Below the pieces are notes generated by a model. It made no database searches. It was not told the origin of the DNA and saw only the letters and a list, made by a program, of their open reading frames with translations. A DNA stretch of 48,433 bases. It comes from an uncultured Eubacterium sp. GTDB taxonomy: Bacteria > Bacillota_A > Clostridia > Lachnospirales > Lachnospiraceae. Within the stretch, counting starts at the first letter, position 1, and every line of letters begins with the position of its first letter. The stretch covers positions 1-48,433 of the forward strand of contig CAJUSH010000019.1 in NCBI GenBank assembly GCA_910589045.1, written 5' to 3'. The position numbers were made by a program, and so were the translations under genes. Below are positions 8,207 through 16,905 of this stretch, piece by piece.

Positions 8207-9004
8207 ATGAGAGGATTGCGTTTTTCGAGAAAGCAGCTTGCAGTTCCCTACGGAATTTTTCTGACCTGCTTTGTTGCCCTGCCCCTGTTTGTTATTATTT
8301 ATTATGCGTTTACCGACGGTGAGGGGCAGCTTTCCTTCGCCAATCTCATGGGCTTTTTCACGAGCCCGAACACCATCGGGACGCTTTTGTACAGCTTCGG
8401 GCTTGCGGCTGTGACCACGGCTGTCTGCCTGCTTCTGGCGTATCCGCTGGCGTATATTCTGGCGCAGAGCGAGTGGCGGCAGAAAAATGTGATCGTGGTT
8501 ATGTTTGTGCTGCCCATGTGGATCAATTTTACGCTGCGCATCACGGCACTGAAGGAGATTTTAACACTGATTGAGGGAAATCTGGCGTTTTACCCGTTCT
8601 TAAATTCCGTCATCGGAATGACCTATGATTTTCTTCCGTTTATGATTCTGCCGATGTACACGACGCTGTGCAAGCTGGACGGCAGCCTTTTGGAGGCGGC
8701 GACGGATCTGGGCGCGGGCCCGGCGCAGGTATTCTGGAAGGTGACGCTTCCCCTGTCGGTGCCCGGTATTGTGAGCGGCGTGGTTATGGTATTCCTGCCG
8801 TCCATGACAAATTATGTGGTGCTGGATATGCTCTACAACAGCACGTATATTATGGGAAGCCTCATCGGAAGCTATTTTGCGGCCTATGACTGGCACAGCG
8901 GATCGATGATCGCCCTTGTGCTGCTGCTTATCATATTGATTTTCACACTGGTTACGGACCGCTACTCGGATGAGGGCGTAGGGAGAGGAGGTGCGCTCCT
9001 GTGA
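8207..9004 (+). CDS. potB: Spermidine/putrescine-type ABC transporter permease PotB
   Basis: A 265-residue inner-membrane permease with six hydrophobic segments. The cytoplasmic EAA loop is clear (EAATDLGAGPAQVFWKVTLP), and it is where the ATPase docks. The ATG follows GGGGAGGAG at normal spacing, 11 bases after potA. Its stop TGA overlaps the GTG start of the next gene (9001-9004), which indicates translational coupling. Length and order match the polyamine operon potA-potB-potC-potD. The exact substrate (spermidine, putrescine or another polyamine) cannot be read from this subunit. Confidence 0.9.
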   Translation: MRGLRFSRKQLAVPYGIFLTCFVALPLFVIIYYAFTDGEGQLSFANLMGFFTSPNTIGTLLYSFGLAAVTTAVCLLLAYPLAYILAQSEWRQKNVIVVMFVLPMWINFTLRITALKEILTLIEGNLAFYPFLNSVIGMTYDFLPFMILPMYTTLCKLDGSLLEAATDLGAGPAQVFWKVTLPLSVPGIVSGVVMVFLPSMTNYVVLDMLYNSTYIMGSLIGSYFAAYDWHSGSMIALVLLLIILIFTLVTDRYSDEGVGRGGALL

Positions 9005-11256
9005 AGCATTCCATACAAAAAAAGCGTCTTGCCCGCATGTATACGGGGCTTTTGCTGCTGTTTATCTATCTGCCGATCCTCATATTGTCCGTATACAGCT
9101 TTACCACGTCGACGACCATCGGGGCGATCCGCGGGTTTTCCCTGAAAAATTATGTGACGCTCTTTTCTGATGAGGGGCTGCGGAGCATGATCCTCGGGAC
9201 ACTTTTTCTGGCACTTGGCTCTGCGGGTATCGCCACGGTGCTGGGGACGCTGGGCGCCGTCGGCGGCTTTTATGCAAAGCCGCTGACAGGCGGCTATATC
9301 GGCGCGTTAAACGAGGTTCCGGTGGTGAACGCGGATGTTGTGACCGGGTTTTCCGTCTGCATCGCCCTTGTTGTCGTGTGCGGGATTGACAAGAGCACCT
9401 TTGTGCCGCTGGTTGTCGGGCATGTGGTGCTCTCGGCACCCTTCGTGTATCTCTCGGTTCTGCCGAAGCTAAAGCAGATGGATCCAAGCCTTTACGAGGC
9501 GGCAATCGATCTGGGCGCGACACCCGCCCAGGCGCTTACAAAGGTGGTGCTGCCCCAGATTGGCTCCGGTATTGTCTCGGGCTTTGCGCTGGCGCTGACC
9601 CTCTCGCTGGACGATTATTTTATCGCGAGCTACACGAAGCCCGCAACCTTCGACACGATCAGTACCTACGTCGTGAATGCCACAAAGGGCTCACAGACAC
9701 AGATTAAGACGGCGCTGTGGGCGCTCTCTACGGTGATTTTCCTTGTCGTGGTCCTAGCGGTGATCGGCATGAACCTCGCCGCGAAAAAGCGTGCCGCACT
9801 TTTTGTGGTGCTGGTCGGCATGGGCGTCTGTATTCCCGGGGTGCGGGCACAGGCGGCGGACGATGTGACGCTGCTTCGCATCTGCAACTGGGAGGAATAC
9901 ATCGACCTGGGGGACTGGGAGGAGGATGAGCGCATCGAGCTGGAAAACGGTGCGGAGATTTTCGGTGAAAATCCAATGTACGAGGATTTTGAGGAGTGGT
10001 ATTACGAGACGACGGGAGAGCGCGTGCGGGTCGAGTACTCCTGCTTCGGGACGAACGAGGATCTCTACAATCAGCTGACGCTGGGGGATACCTACGACCT
10101 GGTATGCCCTTCGGATTACATGCTGATGAAGCTTATCTCGGAGGACATGGCGCTGCCCTTCTCCCGGGAATTTTTTGACATGGAAAAGGAGACGAACTAT
10201 TACACCCGGTGCGTCTCGCCCTACATTGCACAGGTATTCCGGGAAAATGAGATCCGCGGCGAGGCATGGGAGAAATATGCGGCGGGTTACATGTGGGGTA
10301 CAACGGGGGTGCTTTATAACCCGGAGCAGATGAGCGGGGAGGAGGCCTCCACCTGGGCGGTGTTTGACAATCCGAAGTTTTTCCGCCAGGTGACCTTGAA
10401 GGATAACGTGCGGGATACTTATTTCGCGGCACTTGGTGCGCTGCGGGGAGGGGAGCTGACGGCTCAGGAGTTCCTTGACGCGCCGGACTACAGGGAGCGG
10501 CTCGCACAGATGATGAACGATGTGACACCGGAGACGATCGGCCAGGTGGAGCGCCTGCTTCAGCACATGATGGGAAACGTCTATGCGCTGGAGACGGACA
10601 GCGGAAAATCCGACATGGTGACCGGGAAGATCGCAGCAAACTACCAGTGGTCGGGGGATGCGGTTTTTGCCATGGACCAGGCCGAGGAGGACGGGGTTTA
10701 TCTCTCCTACGCGGTGCCGCGGGAGTGCACGAACCTCTGGTTTGACGGCTGGCTCATGTTAAAAAAGGGGATCGGCTCCGACACGAAGAAGCAGGCTGCG
10801 GCGGAGGCATTTGTAAATTTTGTGTCCCGACCGGACAATGCGGTTCGCAACATGTATTATATCGGCTATACGTCCGCCATCGCAGGCGGGGAGGACGATA
10901 CGGTTTTTTCCTATATTAACTGGTGCTATGGCGCCGATGACGGGGAGGAGGCGGCTGCCTATCCGCTGGACTACTTCTTTTCAGCGGAGGGCGAGGACTA
11001 TACGGTGTATGCCCCGAAGGAGCAGATCGGCAGACAGCTCTACGCGCAGTACCCGTCGAAGGAGGTCATAGAGCGGACGGCGATCATGGGCTATTTTGAC
11101 GAGGAGGAGACGAAGAACATCAACCAGATGTGGATCAACATCCGCTGCTTTCACGTCTCGGACGTGCCTGCGGGTGTGTGGGCGCTCGTGGCGGCGCTCG
11201 CCGTGCTTCTTGTCTCGGCGTATGTGCACCACCGCAGGGGTCAGATGTGGAGATAA
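9001..11256 (+). CDS. PotC permease fused to PotD polyamine-binding protein
   Basis: One 751-residue frame combining two subunits that are usually separate. Residues 1-265 are a PotC-like permease with six helices and an EAA loop (EAAIDLGATPAQALTKVVLP). A further hydrophobic segment near residues 265-283 ends in VRAQA, like a signal peptide, and can carry the next domain outside. Residues 284-715 are a PotD-like binding protein: LLRICNWEEYID at its start, DLVCPSDYMLMKLI, MWGTTGVLYNP and NYQWSGDA. A last helix (WALVAALAVLLVSAYV) followed by basic residues would anchor the C-terminus. The GTG start overlaps the potB stop. Tethering binding protein to permease is known in some Firmicutes importers. 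No frameshift is evident across the junction. Confidence 0.9.
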   Translation: MKHSIQKKRLARMYTGLLLLFIYLPILILSVYSFTTSTTIGAIRGFSLKNYVTLFSDEGLRSMILGTLFLALGSAGIATVLGTLGAVGGFYAKPLTGGYIGALNEVPVVNADVVTGFSVCIALVVVCGIDKSTFVPLVVGHVVLSAPFVYLSVLPKLKQMDPSLYEAAIDLGATPAQALTKVVLPQIGSGIVSGFALALTLSLDDYFIASYTKPATFDTISTYVVNATKGSQTQIKTALWALSTVIFLVVVLAVIGMNLAAKKRAALFVVLVGMGVCIPGVRAQAADDVTLLRICNWEEYIDLGDWEEDERIELENGAEIFGENPMYEDFEEWYYETTGERVRVEYSCFGTNEDLYNQLTLGDTYDLVCPSDYMLMKLISEDMALPFSREFFDMEKETNYYTRCVSPYIAQVFRENEIRGEAWEKYAAGYMWGTTGVLYNPEQMSGEEASTWAVFDNPKFFRQVTLKDNVRDTYFAALGALRGGELTAQEFLDAPDYRERLAQMMNDVTPETIGQVERLLQHMMGNVYALETDSGKSDMVTGKIAANYQWSGDAVFAMDQAEEDGVYLSYAVPRECTNLWFDGWLMLKKGIGSDTKKQAAAEAFVNFVSRPDNAVRNMYYIGYTSAIAGGEDDTVFSYINWCYGADDGEEAAAYPLDYFFSAEGEDYTVYAPKEQIGRQLYAQYPSKEVIERTAIMGYFDEEETKNINQMWINIRCFHVSDVPAGVWALVAALAVLLVSAYVHHRRGQMWR

Positions 11257-11286
11257 GGCAAAAAATGCAGGAAGCGTGGTGAAGAG

Positions 11287-12138
11287 ATGAAAACAGGACT
11301 GGTTTTGGAGGGAGGCGCGATGCGCGGCATGTACACCGCGGGCGTGCTGGACGTATTTCTGGAGCAGGGCATCTGCTTTGACGGCATGATCGGCGTCTCG
11401 GCAGGGGCTCTTTTCGGGGTCAATTTTCTGAGCGGGCAGGCGGGACGGGTCATCCGCTACAACAAGCGGTTTAACGGGGACCCGAATTATCTGGGACTGC
11501 GCCCGCTGCTTCGCACCGGAAATATTGTGGATACGGACTATGCGTTTTACAGAGTACCGCGAAAGCTGGACGTCTTTGACGACGAGACGTACAAACGGTC
11601 GGGGGTTCCGTTTTACGCGGTAGTTTCAAACGTGAAAACCGGAAAGCCGGAGTATATCAGGATTGAGAGCGTGTACGAGCAGATGGATGTGCTGCGGGCA
11701 TCCGGTTCCATGCCCTTCGTGTCCCGGCCGGTGCAGGTCGGGCGAAAGCTGTATCTGGACGGGGCGATCACCGACAGCATTCCCTTTGAAAAATTTCTGG
11801 AGATGGGCTACAGGCGGCTCGTCGTGGTGCTCACAAAGCCGGAGGGCTATGTGAAAAAGCCCGTGCCAGCCGTGGCTGCGCGGGCTGTCTACGGGCGCAT
11901 GTATCCGAAATTTGAGGAGCAAATCCGCAAGCGGCACGAGATGTACAACCGGACGCTCCAGCATTTAAAAAAGTGCGAGGCGCGCGGGGAGGTGTTTGTG
12001 CTGCGCCCCAGCGTGAAGGTGGATATCAGGCGGATCGAGAAAAACCCCGATAAGCTGCAGGCGCTCTACGACGTGGGCGTAGGGGATGCCCGGGCGGCCA
12101 GGGAGGCGCTGCGCGAATGGTTACAGTTTACTCCGTGA
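11287..12138 (+). CDS. Patatin-like phospholipase
   Basis: A 283-residue cytoplasmic serine hydrolase of the patatin family, which uses a Ser-Asp dyad on lipid acyl esters. The oxyanion-hole motif is LEGGAMRGMY near residue 8, the nucleophile elbow GVSAG near residue 38, and the catalytic Asp is in DGAITDSIPF near residue 157. Length and the C-terminal extension resemble the YjjU-type bacterial branch. The gene starts 30 bases after the pot operon on the same strand with only a modest GAAGAG ribosome site, so it may be cotranscribed. A functional tie to polyamine uptake is not evident. The natural substrate is unknown. Confidence 0.88.
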   Translation: MKTGLVLEGGAMRGMYTAGVLDVFLEQGICFDGMIGVSAGALFGVNFLSGQAGRVIRYNKRFNGDPNYLGLRPLLRTGNIVDTDYAFYRVPRKLDVFDDETYKRSGVPFYAVVSNVKTGKPEYIRIESVYEQMDVLRASGSMPFVSRPVQVGRKLYLDGAITDSIPFEKFLEMGYRRLVVVLTKPEGYVKKPVPAVAARAVYGRMYPKFEEQIRKRHEMYNRTLQHLKKCEARGEVFVLRPSVKVDIRRIEKNPDKLQALYDVGVGDARAAREALREWLQFTP

Positions 12139-12159
12139 TCAGTAACGGACAGCAAGCAG

Positions 12160-12190
12160 CCATGTTTACATGGAACCCCGACGAATGGGG
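12160..12190. terminator. Two small hairpins between convergent genes
   Basis: CCATG-TTTA-CATGG (12160-12173) is followed at once by CCCC-GACGAAT-GGGG (12176-12190, counting the loop's flanking G). They lie between the stop of the patatin gene and the convergent AraC gene. No T-tract follows either, so any terminator role is weak. Confidence 0.3.
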
Positions 12191-12211
12191 GTACAGCAGG
12201 GCATAGCTGGT

Positions 12212-13060
12212 TCAGAACGCTTCCCGGTACTCGCTTGGCGTCATGTCCATATACTGCTTGAAGCAGCGGCTGTAGGTGAGTGTGTTTTTGAAGCCCACCT
12301 CAAGGGCGACCGCATGGATTGGCAGCTTGGAGTAAGTTAAATATTCCTTAGATTTGTTGACGCGGTATTCGGTTAGGTACTGGTGCAGCGTCTGACCGGT
12401 GTGCTCCTTAAATATTTTGCAGAAATAGTACTTGGAAAAGCTTACCTCGGCGCAGAGGCTGTCGATGGTGAGCTCCTCCTTGTAGTGCTCGTCGATATAG
12501 CGCAGCACCGTATTCACGACGGTCTGCTGAACCGGTGTGAGGAGCCGGGCCGCGTTGATCTCCCAGGTTACCTGAATCAGCTCATGGATGATCTGATGGA
12601 GCAAAAAGCAGGACTGCATCTGGATGTAGATGCTCTGCGTGTAGTCCAGGCGGCAAAGATCTGTGAAATAGCTGGAGATTGCGTGGAGTGGCGTGATTGG
12701 GATGACGCCCTGGGAGTCCCGGATCATATTGTAGTAGAGCTTCGCGTGGGTTCCGGTAAAGACGACATAAAAATAACGCCAGCCCGGGGTGGCCCTGGAA
12801 AAGGAGAGCTTTGTGTTGCAGTTGGAGATGACAATATTTTCCTTATTTATATAGCGGACATCCTTGAACTTGGTGTACTGCGCAACGCCCTCCAGCACAT
12901 AAAAAATGACAAAATTCGAGTAGCTCTGTTCAAAATTCAGATGCTTTTCGTTGGAAAATCCGCATTGGAGTACCTGGAAGGGGAGCGAGATGGATTTGTC
13001 ATGCAGTGGATTTGCTTTTGTAACATACTTTTTCGGAAGATCTTTTTGTTGCATTTTCAT
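12212..13060 (-). CDS. AraC family transcriptional regulator
   Basis: A 282-residue regulator. The N-terminal 160 residues resemble a cupin-type ligand-binding region (FVIFYVLEGVAQY, WRYFYVVFTG). The C-terminal 100 residues hold the two helix-turn-helix AraC domain: LTIDSLCAEVSFSKYYFCKIFKEHTG and then IHAVALEVGFKNTLTYSRCFKQY with MTPSEYR at the end. I chose the ATG at 13060 because GGAGGG lies 7 bases upstream; a GTG at 13075 would overlap that site. The gene is divergent from a CUT2 sugar ABC transporter and most likely controls it in response to the imported sugar. Its promoter overlaps repeated ATTTGAT elements, which suggests autoregulation. Confidence 0.9.
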   Translation of the reverse strand: MKMQQKDLPKKYVTKANPLHDKSISLPFQVLQCGFSNEKHLNFEQSYSNFVIFYVLEGVAQYTKFKDVRYINKENIVISNCNTKLSFSRATPGWRYFYVVFTGTHAKLYYNMIRDSQGVIPITPLHAISSYFTDLCRLDYTQSIYIQMQSCFLLHQIIHELIQVTWEINAARLLTPVQQTVVNTVLRYIDEHYKEELTIDSLCAEVSFSKYYFCKIFKEHTGQTLHQYLTEYRVNKSKEYLTYSKLPIHAVALEVGFKNTLTYSRCFKQYMDMTPSEYREAF

Positions 13061-13122
13061 AATGGTTCCCTCCACCGGAAACGACCGGTTTTGTGTTTTT
13101 TGCTAAAAAAATCGTGTTCTTA

Positions 13123-13185
13123 CATCAAATATAGCACACTTTTTACGAAAAAACAATATTTGATGCTGAAAACACAAGATTTGAT
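13123..13185. promoter_or_regulatory. AraC-type operator region with inverted and direct repeats
   Basis: CATCAAATAT (13123-13132) and ATATTTGATG (13156-13165) are a perfect 10-bp inverted repeat. A second forward ATTTGAT at 13179-13185 lies exactly 21 bases after the first at 13158-13164, and both are followed by a TGAAAA block. The inverted copy also continues with similar bases (GAACAC). Two direct half-sites about 21 bp apart plus a mirror copy is the usual layout for AraC regulators. This is the likely binding region of the product of 12212-13060. Confidence 0.6.
13128..13156 (-). promoter_or_regulatory. Promoter of the araC-type gene
   Basis: On the minus strand TTGTTT (13156-13151) and TATATT (13133-13128) are 17 bases apart, with the extended -10 motif TGC in front of TATATT. 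It overlaps both arms of the inverted repeat, as expected for an autoregulated gene. Confidence 0.55.
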
Positions 13186-13254
13186 ATTGAAAATGAAGGT
13201 ATTTTAGGGTTAAGTAGAGGTACAAGACAAACGCAAGAAAGGAGTAAGGTTAAG

Positions 13255-14769
13255 GTGAGTGAACAAAATTACATTCTTGAGCTGAAAGATGTGGTTAAAA
13301 CCTTCGGCGGTGTAACGGCGTTAAACGGTGTTTCGTTCCAGCTGAAAAAAGGCGAAATCCATGCGCTCATGGGTGAGAATGGTGCGGGTAAATCTACATT
13401 CATTAAAGTGATTACCGGCGTTCATCAACCGGACAGTGGGATTATGCTTTTAGAGGGAGAGCGGATTGCCCCCAAAAGCACGATTGATTCCGCGAAGATG
13501 GGAATTGCTGCGATCTATCAGCACGTAACCGCGTTCCCGGATCTGTCCGTGACGGAAAACATTTTTATGGGGCAGGAGATCAAAAACAAGCTGGGCATGT
13601 ACGACTGGCGTCAGATGCATAAACGGGCCAAGGAGCTGATCGAGCCTTTGAGCAAGGAGATCGACGTGACGAAGCCGATGGGTTCCTTAAGTGTAGCGGC
13701 ACAGCAGCTGGTGGAGATTGCGAAGGCACTTTCAAGGGATGCACGAATCCTGATTATGGATGAGCCGACGGCGTCGCTTTCCTCCAACGAGTGTGAGGAG
13801 CTCTACACGATCGCGGAGCGTCTGCGCAATGAGGGGGTTTCCATTATTCTGATCTCCCACAGATTTGAAGATATGTACCGTCTGGCGACGCGGGTTACGG
13901 TGTTCCGTGACGCACAGTACATAGGCTGCTGGGACGTGGATAAGATTTCCAACCAGAAGCTCATCGGTGCGATGGTAGGACGTGAGCTGGATCAGATGTA
14001 TCCGGAAAAGACGGCGAAGATCGGTGAGACCGTCTTAAAGGTGGAGCATATTTCCAAGGAGGGCTATTTCAAGGATATCTCTCTGGAGGTAAGAAAGGGT
14101 GAGATTTTAGCCCTGACCGGACTGGTCGGCGCCGGGCGTACCGAGGTGTGCCAGACGATTTTCGGAATCATGAATCCGGACAGCGGAACGATTACATTAG
14201 AGGGAAAGCCGATTCAGGTGAAGAGTCCGGTGGAGGCGTTCCGGTATGGCATCGGCCTGCTGCCTGAGAACCGGCAGACCCAGGGGCTGATCAACGAGCT
14301 GCCCATCTATCAGAACGTATCCTCCGCGGACATGAAGCATTTTGCAAAGGCGAGCATGATCGACGAGAAGGCGGAGATTCAAAACGCGATCGATCTGTGT
14401 CAGCGGATTTCCCTGAAGGCAAAGGATATCAGCGCACCGCCGTCCTCGCTTTCCGGCGGTAATCAGCAGAAGGTCGTATTTGCAAAGCTGCTCAGTATGC
14501 CGTTAAAGGTATTGATTTTAGACGAGCCGACCAAGGGTATCGACGTCGGCGCAAAATATTCGATTTACGAGATTATGAACGAGCTGGCTGCAAGCGGCTA
14601 CGCCATCATTATGGTTTCCTCCGAAATGCCGGAGGTGCTTGGTATGGCGGACCGGATCGTCGTTATGAAGTCCGGGCATGTTTCCGGTGAGTTTGAGGGC
14701 AGCGAGGTATCACAGGAGATGCTGATGGCAGCATCGCTCGGCGAGCAGAGAAAGGAGGCCAGCGCATGA
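13255..14769 (+). CDS. CUT2 sugar ABC transporter ATP-binding protein (rhamnose/ribose/AI-2 type)
   Basis: A 504-residue double ATPase that drives import through the two permeases downstream. The N-terminal half has an intact Walker A (GENGAGKST, residues ~39-47) and Walker B (ILIMDEPTASLS). The C-terminal half has the altered Walker A typical of this family (GLVGAGRTEVC) but an intact signature (SLSGGNQQKVVFAK) and Walker B (VLILDEPTKGIDVGAKY). Start is GTG 13255, with AAAGGAG 10 or so bases upstream. The stop overlaps the next start (ATGA, 14766-14769). With two distinct permeases the set resembles RhaT/RhaP/RhaQ/RhaS or LsrABCD rather than single-permease ribose systems. The sugar is not known. 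Confidence 0.92.
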   Translation: MSEQNYILELKDVVKTFGGVTALNGVSFQLKKGEIHALMGENGAGKSTFIKVITGVHQPDSGIMLLEGERIAPKSTIDSAKMGIAAIYQHVTAFPDLSVTENIFMGQEIKNKLGMYDWRQMHKRAKELIEPLSKEIDVTKPMGSLSVAAQQLVEIAKALSRDARILIMDEPTASLSSNECEELYTIAERLRNEGVSIILISHRFEDMYRLATRVTVFRDAQYIGCWDVDKISNQKLIGAMVGRELDQMYPEKTAKIGETVLKVEHISKEGYFKDISLEVRKGEILALTGLVGAGRTEVCQTIFGIMNPDSGTITLEGKPIQVKSPVEAFRYGIGLLPENRQTQGLINELPIYQNVSSADMKHFAKASMIDEKAEIQNAIDLCQRISLKAKDISAPPSSLSGGNQQKVVFAKLLSMPLKVLILDEPTKGIDVGAKYSIYEIMNELAASGYAIIMVSSEMPEVLGMADRIVVMKSGHVSGEFEGSEVSQEMLMAASLGEQRKEASA

Positions 14770-15746
14770 AAAAAATAATGGGATATCGGAATATCGGCCT
14801 TGTATTCGGCTTGATCGGACTTATGGTGCTGGCGGCAATCATCACGCCGTCCCTGTTTTCCTTCTCGGCGCTCATTTCCATGCTGCGCAACAACGCGGTT
14901 TACGTGTTCCTTGCCATCGGCATGATGATCGTGCTGGTGACCGGCGGTATCGACCTGTCAGTCGGCTCGACGCTGGCGCTCTCGGGCGTGGCATGTACGT
15001 CCCTGATGAGCAGCCATATGGACGTTCCGGCTGTCGTATGGGTACTGCTCAGTATAGCAATCGGTGTCATCTGCGGCGCGTTTAACGGTTTTGTGGTAGG
15101 TTATTTAAAGGTCGTTCCCATGATCGCAACCCTGGGTACGATGTACATTTACAGAGGCTTTGCTTTCCTGCTATCGGGCGGACAGTGGTGGTTCCCTCAC
15201 CAGATCTCCCAGCCCTATCAGGATTGGGCTGCAAAGAGCATCGCAGGCATTCCCGCCATTCTCTGGATTGCGGCGGTTGTATTTATCGGCGCGGCGTGGT
15301 TCATGGGCTACCGCACGAGCGGCCGCAGAATTTACGCGATTGGAACAAACGTGGAGAGCGCGCAGGTCGCAGGTATCAAGGAGGCACGGATCCGCTTTCT
15401 GGCATTCGTCATCTGCGGTGCACTGGCAGGCCTGTCAGGAATGCTCTACACGGCAAACTATGCGCTTTGTACCTACAGTATCGGTGACGGCTACGAGCTG
15501 CAGGCGATCGCCATCTGTATCCTGGGCGGCGTGAGCATTACCGGCGGACGCGGAACCGTGGACGGCGTTTTGATCGGCTGGCTGATGATGAGCTTTATCA
15601 CGCAGTTTATCAGTCTGCTTCCCGGCCTGTCCGTTTGGCAGCACGCACTGCAGGGCGCGATCATCATCGTTGCCGTATTCATCAACATTGCAATGACGCG
15701 TTCTTCTGAGAAGCGTTTCCTGAAAGAAAGGGGGGCACTGCTCTGA
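14766..15746 (+). CDS. CUT2 sugar ABC transporter permease 1
   Basis: A 326-residue membrane permease with about nine or ten hydrophobic segments. Family motifs include VTGGIDLSVGSTLALSG near residue 58, GAFNGFVVGYLKVVPMIATLGTM, and the cytoplasmic loop AQVAGIKEARIRFLAFVICG. The start overlaps the ATPase stop by four bases, and its own stop shares one base with the next start, so the three genes are translationally coupled. It shares general architecture but limited identity with the second permease, implying a heterodimeric channel. Confidence 0.92.
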   Translation: MKKIMGYRNIGLVFGLIGLMVLAAIITPSLFSFSALISMLRNNAVYVFLAIGMMIVLVTGGIDLSVGSTLALSGVACTSLMSSHMDVPAVVWVLLSIAIGVICGAFNGFVVGYLKVVPMIATLGTMYIYRGFAFLLSGGQWWFPHQISQPYQDWAAKSIAGIPAILWIAAVVFIGAAWFMGYRTSGRRIYAIGTNVESAQVAGIKEARIRFLAFVICGALAGLSGMLYTANYALCTYSIGDGYELQAIAICILGGVSITGGRGTVDGVLIGWLMMSFITQFISLLPGLSVWQHALQGAIIIVAVFINIAMTRSSEKRFLKERGALL

Positions 15747-16771
15747 TGGCTGGCGAAAACAAAGGAACAGTCAGGGATCTGACTGTAAAAGATAGTTTTA
15801 AATTAAGCAAGTTTCTGGTAAAATGGGAAATGATACTGGTCTACATACTGCTTCTGATCAACATGATCCTTGCGGTTGCAAGACCCGAATTGTACTTCAA
15901 TATTGCTACGATCCAGTCCATCATCCAGTCCGGACTTGACTTATCACCCATGGTTATGGGTATGGTATTTATCCTGCTGCTGGGCGACATTGACGTTTCC
16001 ATCGCTTCCGAGATGGTGCTTGCGGGAATGGTGACCGGTATCCTCTGCGATAACGGTATGCCCGCTGTCGTGGCAGTTTTGGCGGGAATCGTTGCCGGAG
16101 CAGTCTGCGGCGCGTTTAACGGTATTCTGGTCGGTTATGTCAAGATGCCTGCGGTTATCGTGACGATTTCCACATCCATGCTCTTCCGCGGTATCGTGGA
16201 GATCATACTGGATGTAAATTCACTGAAGAATTTCCCGGCGTTTTACAATGCCATCGGCTGGAGAAATTTAGGGATTATCCCGATCTGTATGATCCTGTTT
16301 ATAGTCATCACGATTGTGTTTTACTTTATCCTGCACCGTTCCACCTTTGGACGGCAGCTCTACATCGTTGGAAATAATCCGACGACGGCGACCTATTCCG
16401 GTATCCGTGTGGAGCGCTTAAAGCTCATCGTTTTCATCATCATGGGTGTGATGGCAGGTATTGGCTCCATCTTTTTCGTAGGACGTATGGGCGGCGGTCT
16501 TTCCTCCTCCATGGGTACGGGCTACGAGATGGACGTTATCGCGATCTGCGTACTCGGCGGTGTCTCCACCAACGGTGGAAAGGGTAAGGTTTACGGGCCC
16601 TTCATCGCGACCTTTATCATGGCATTTTTGCTTTACACCTTAGGTCTGGTGGGCGTAGATGCAAATACACGTAAGATTGTAACCGGTATCGTGCTGCTTA
16701 TTGCGGTACTGATCCCGAACCTGAACAAGCAGTTTTTCGCGGACATCCGCGGCAAGTTTGCTTCAAAATAG
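15746..16771 (+). CDS. CUT2 sugar ABC transporter permease 2
   Basis: A 341-residue partner permease. The N-terminus is longer and more polar than in permease 1 (about 25 residues before the first helix). Motifs include LLLGDIDVSIASEMVLAG, GAFNGILVGYVKMPAVIVTIS, and GNNPTTATYSGIRVERLK in the cytoplasmic loop, then VLGGVSTNGGKGKVYG. Its ATG 15746 overlaps the previous TGA by one base. The binding protein follows 134 bases later after a hairpin region, so it may be expressed at a higher level. Confidence 0.92.
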   Translation: MAGENKGTVRDLTVKDSFKLSKFLVKWEMILVYILLLINMILAVARPELYFNIATIQSIIQSGLDLSPMVMGMVFILLLGDIDVSIASEMVLAGMVTGILCDNGMPAVVAVLAGIVAGAVCGAFNGILVGYVKMPAVIVTISTSMLFRGIVEIILDVNSLKNFPAFYNAIGWRNLGIIPICMILFIVITIVFYFILHRSTFGRQLYIVGNNPTTATYSGIRVERLKLIVFIIMGVMAGIGSIFFVGRMGGGLSSSMGTGYEMDVIAICVLGGVSTNGGKGKVYGPFIATFIMAFLLYTLGLVGVDANTRKIVTGIVLLIAVLIPNLNKQFFADIRGKFASK

Positions 16772-16821
16772 CTGAGGTATTCCGCGGACCTGCGGGGCTG
16801 CGGACTAAAAGGCGCTATATG

Positions 16822-16840
16822 CAGGGCTTAGAGCACCCTG
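16822..16840 (+). promoter_or_regulatory. Hairpin between permease and binding-protein genes
   Basis: CAGGG (16822-16826) pairs with CCCTG (16836-16840) in the 134-base gap. There is no long T-tract. Such gaps in ABC operons often hold mRNA-processing or stabilising hairpins that raise binding-protein levels. That role is inference. Confidence 0.3.
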
Positions 16841-16905
16841 TTTATAGATAAATAAAGCGGTTCTTTACTCGAGGAGAATCGTGAGAATTAAAGGAGGATA
16901 TAATT

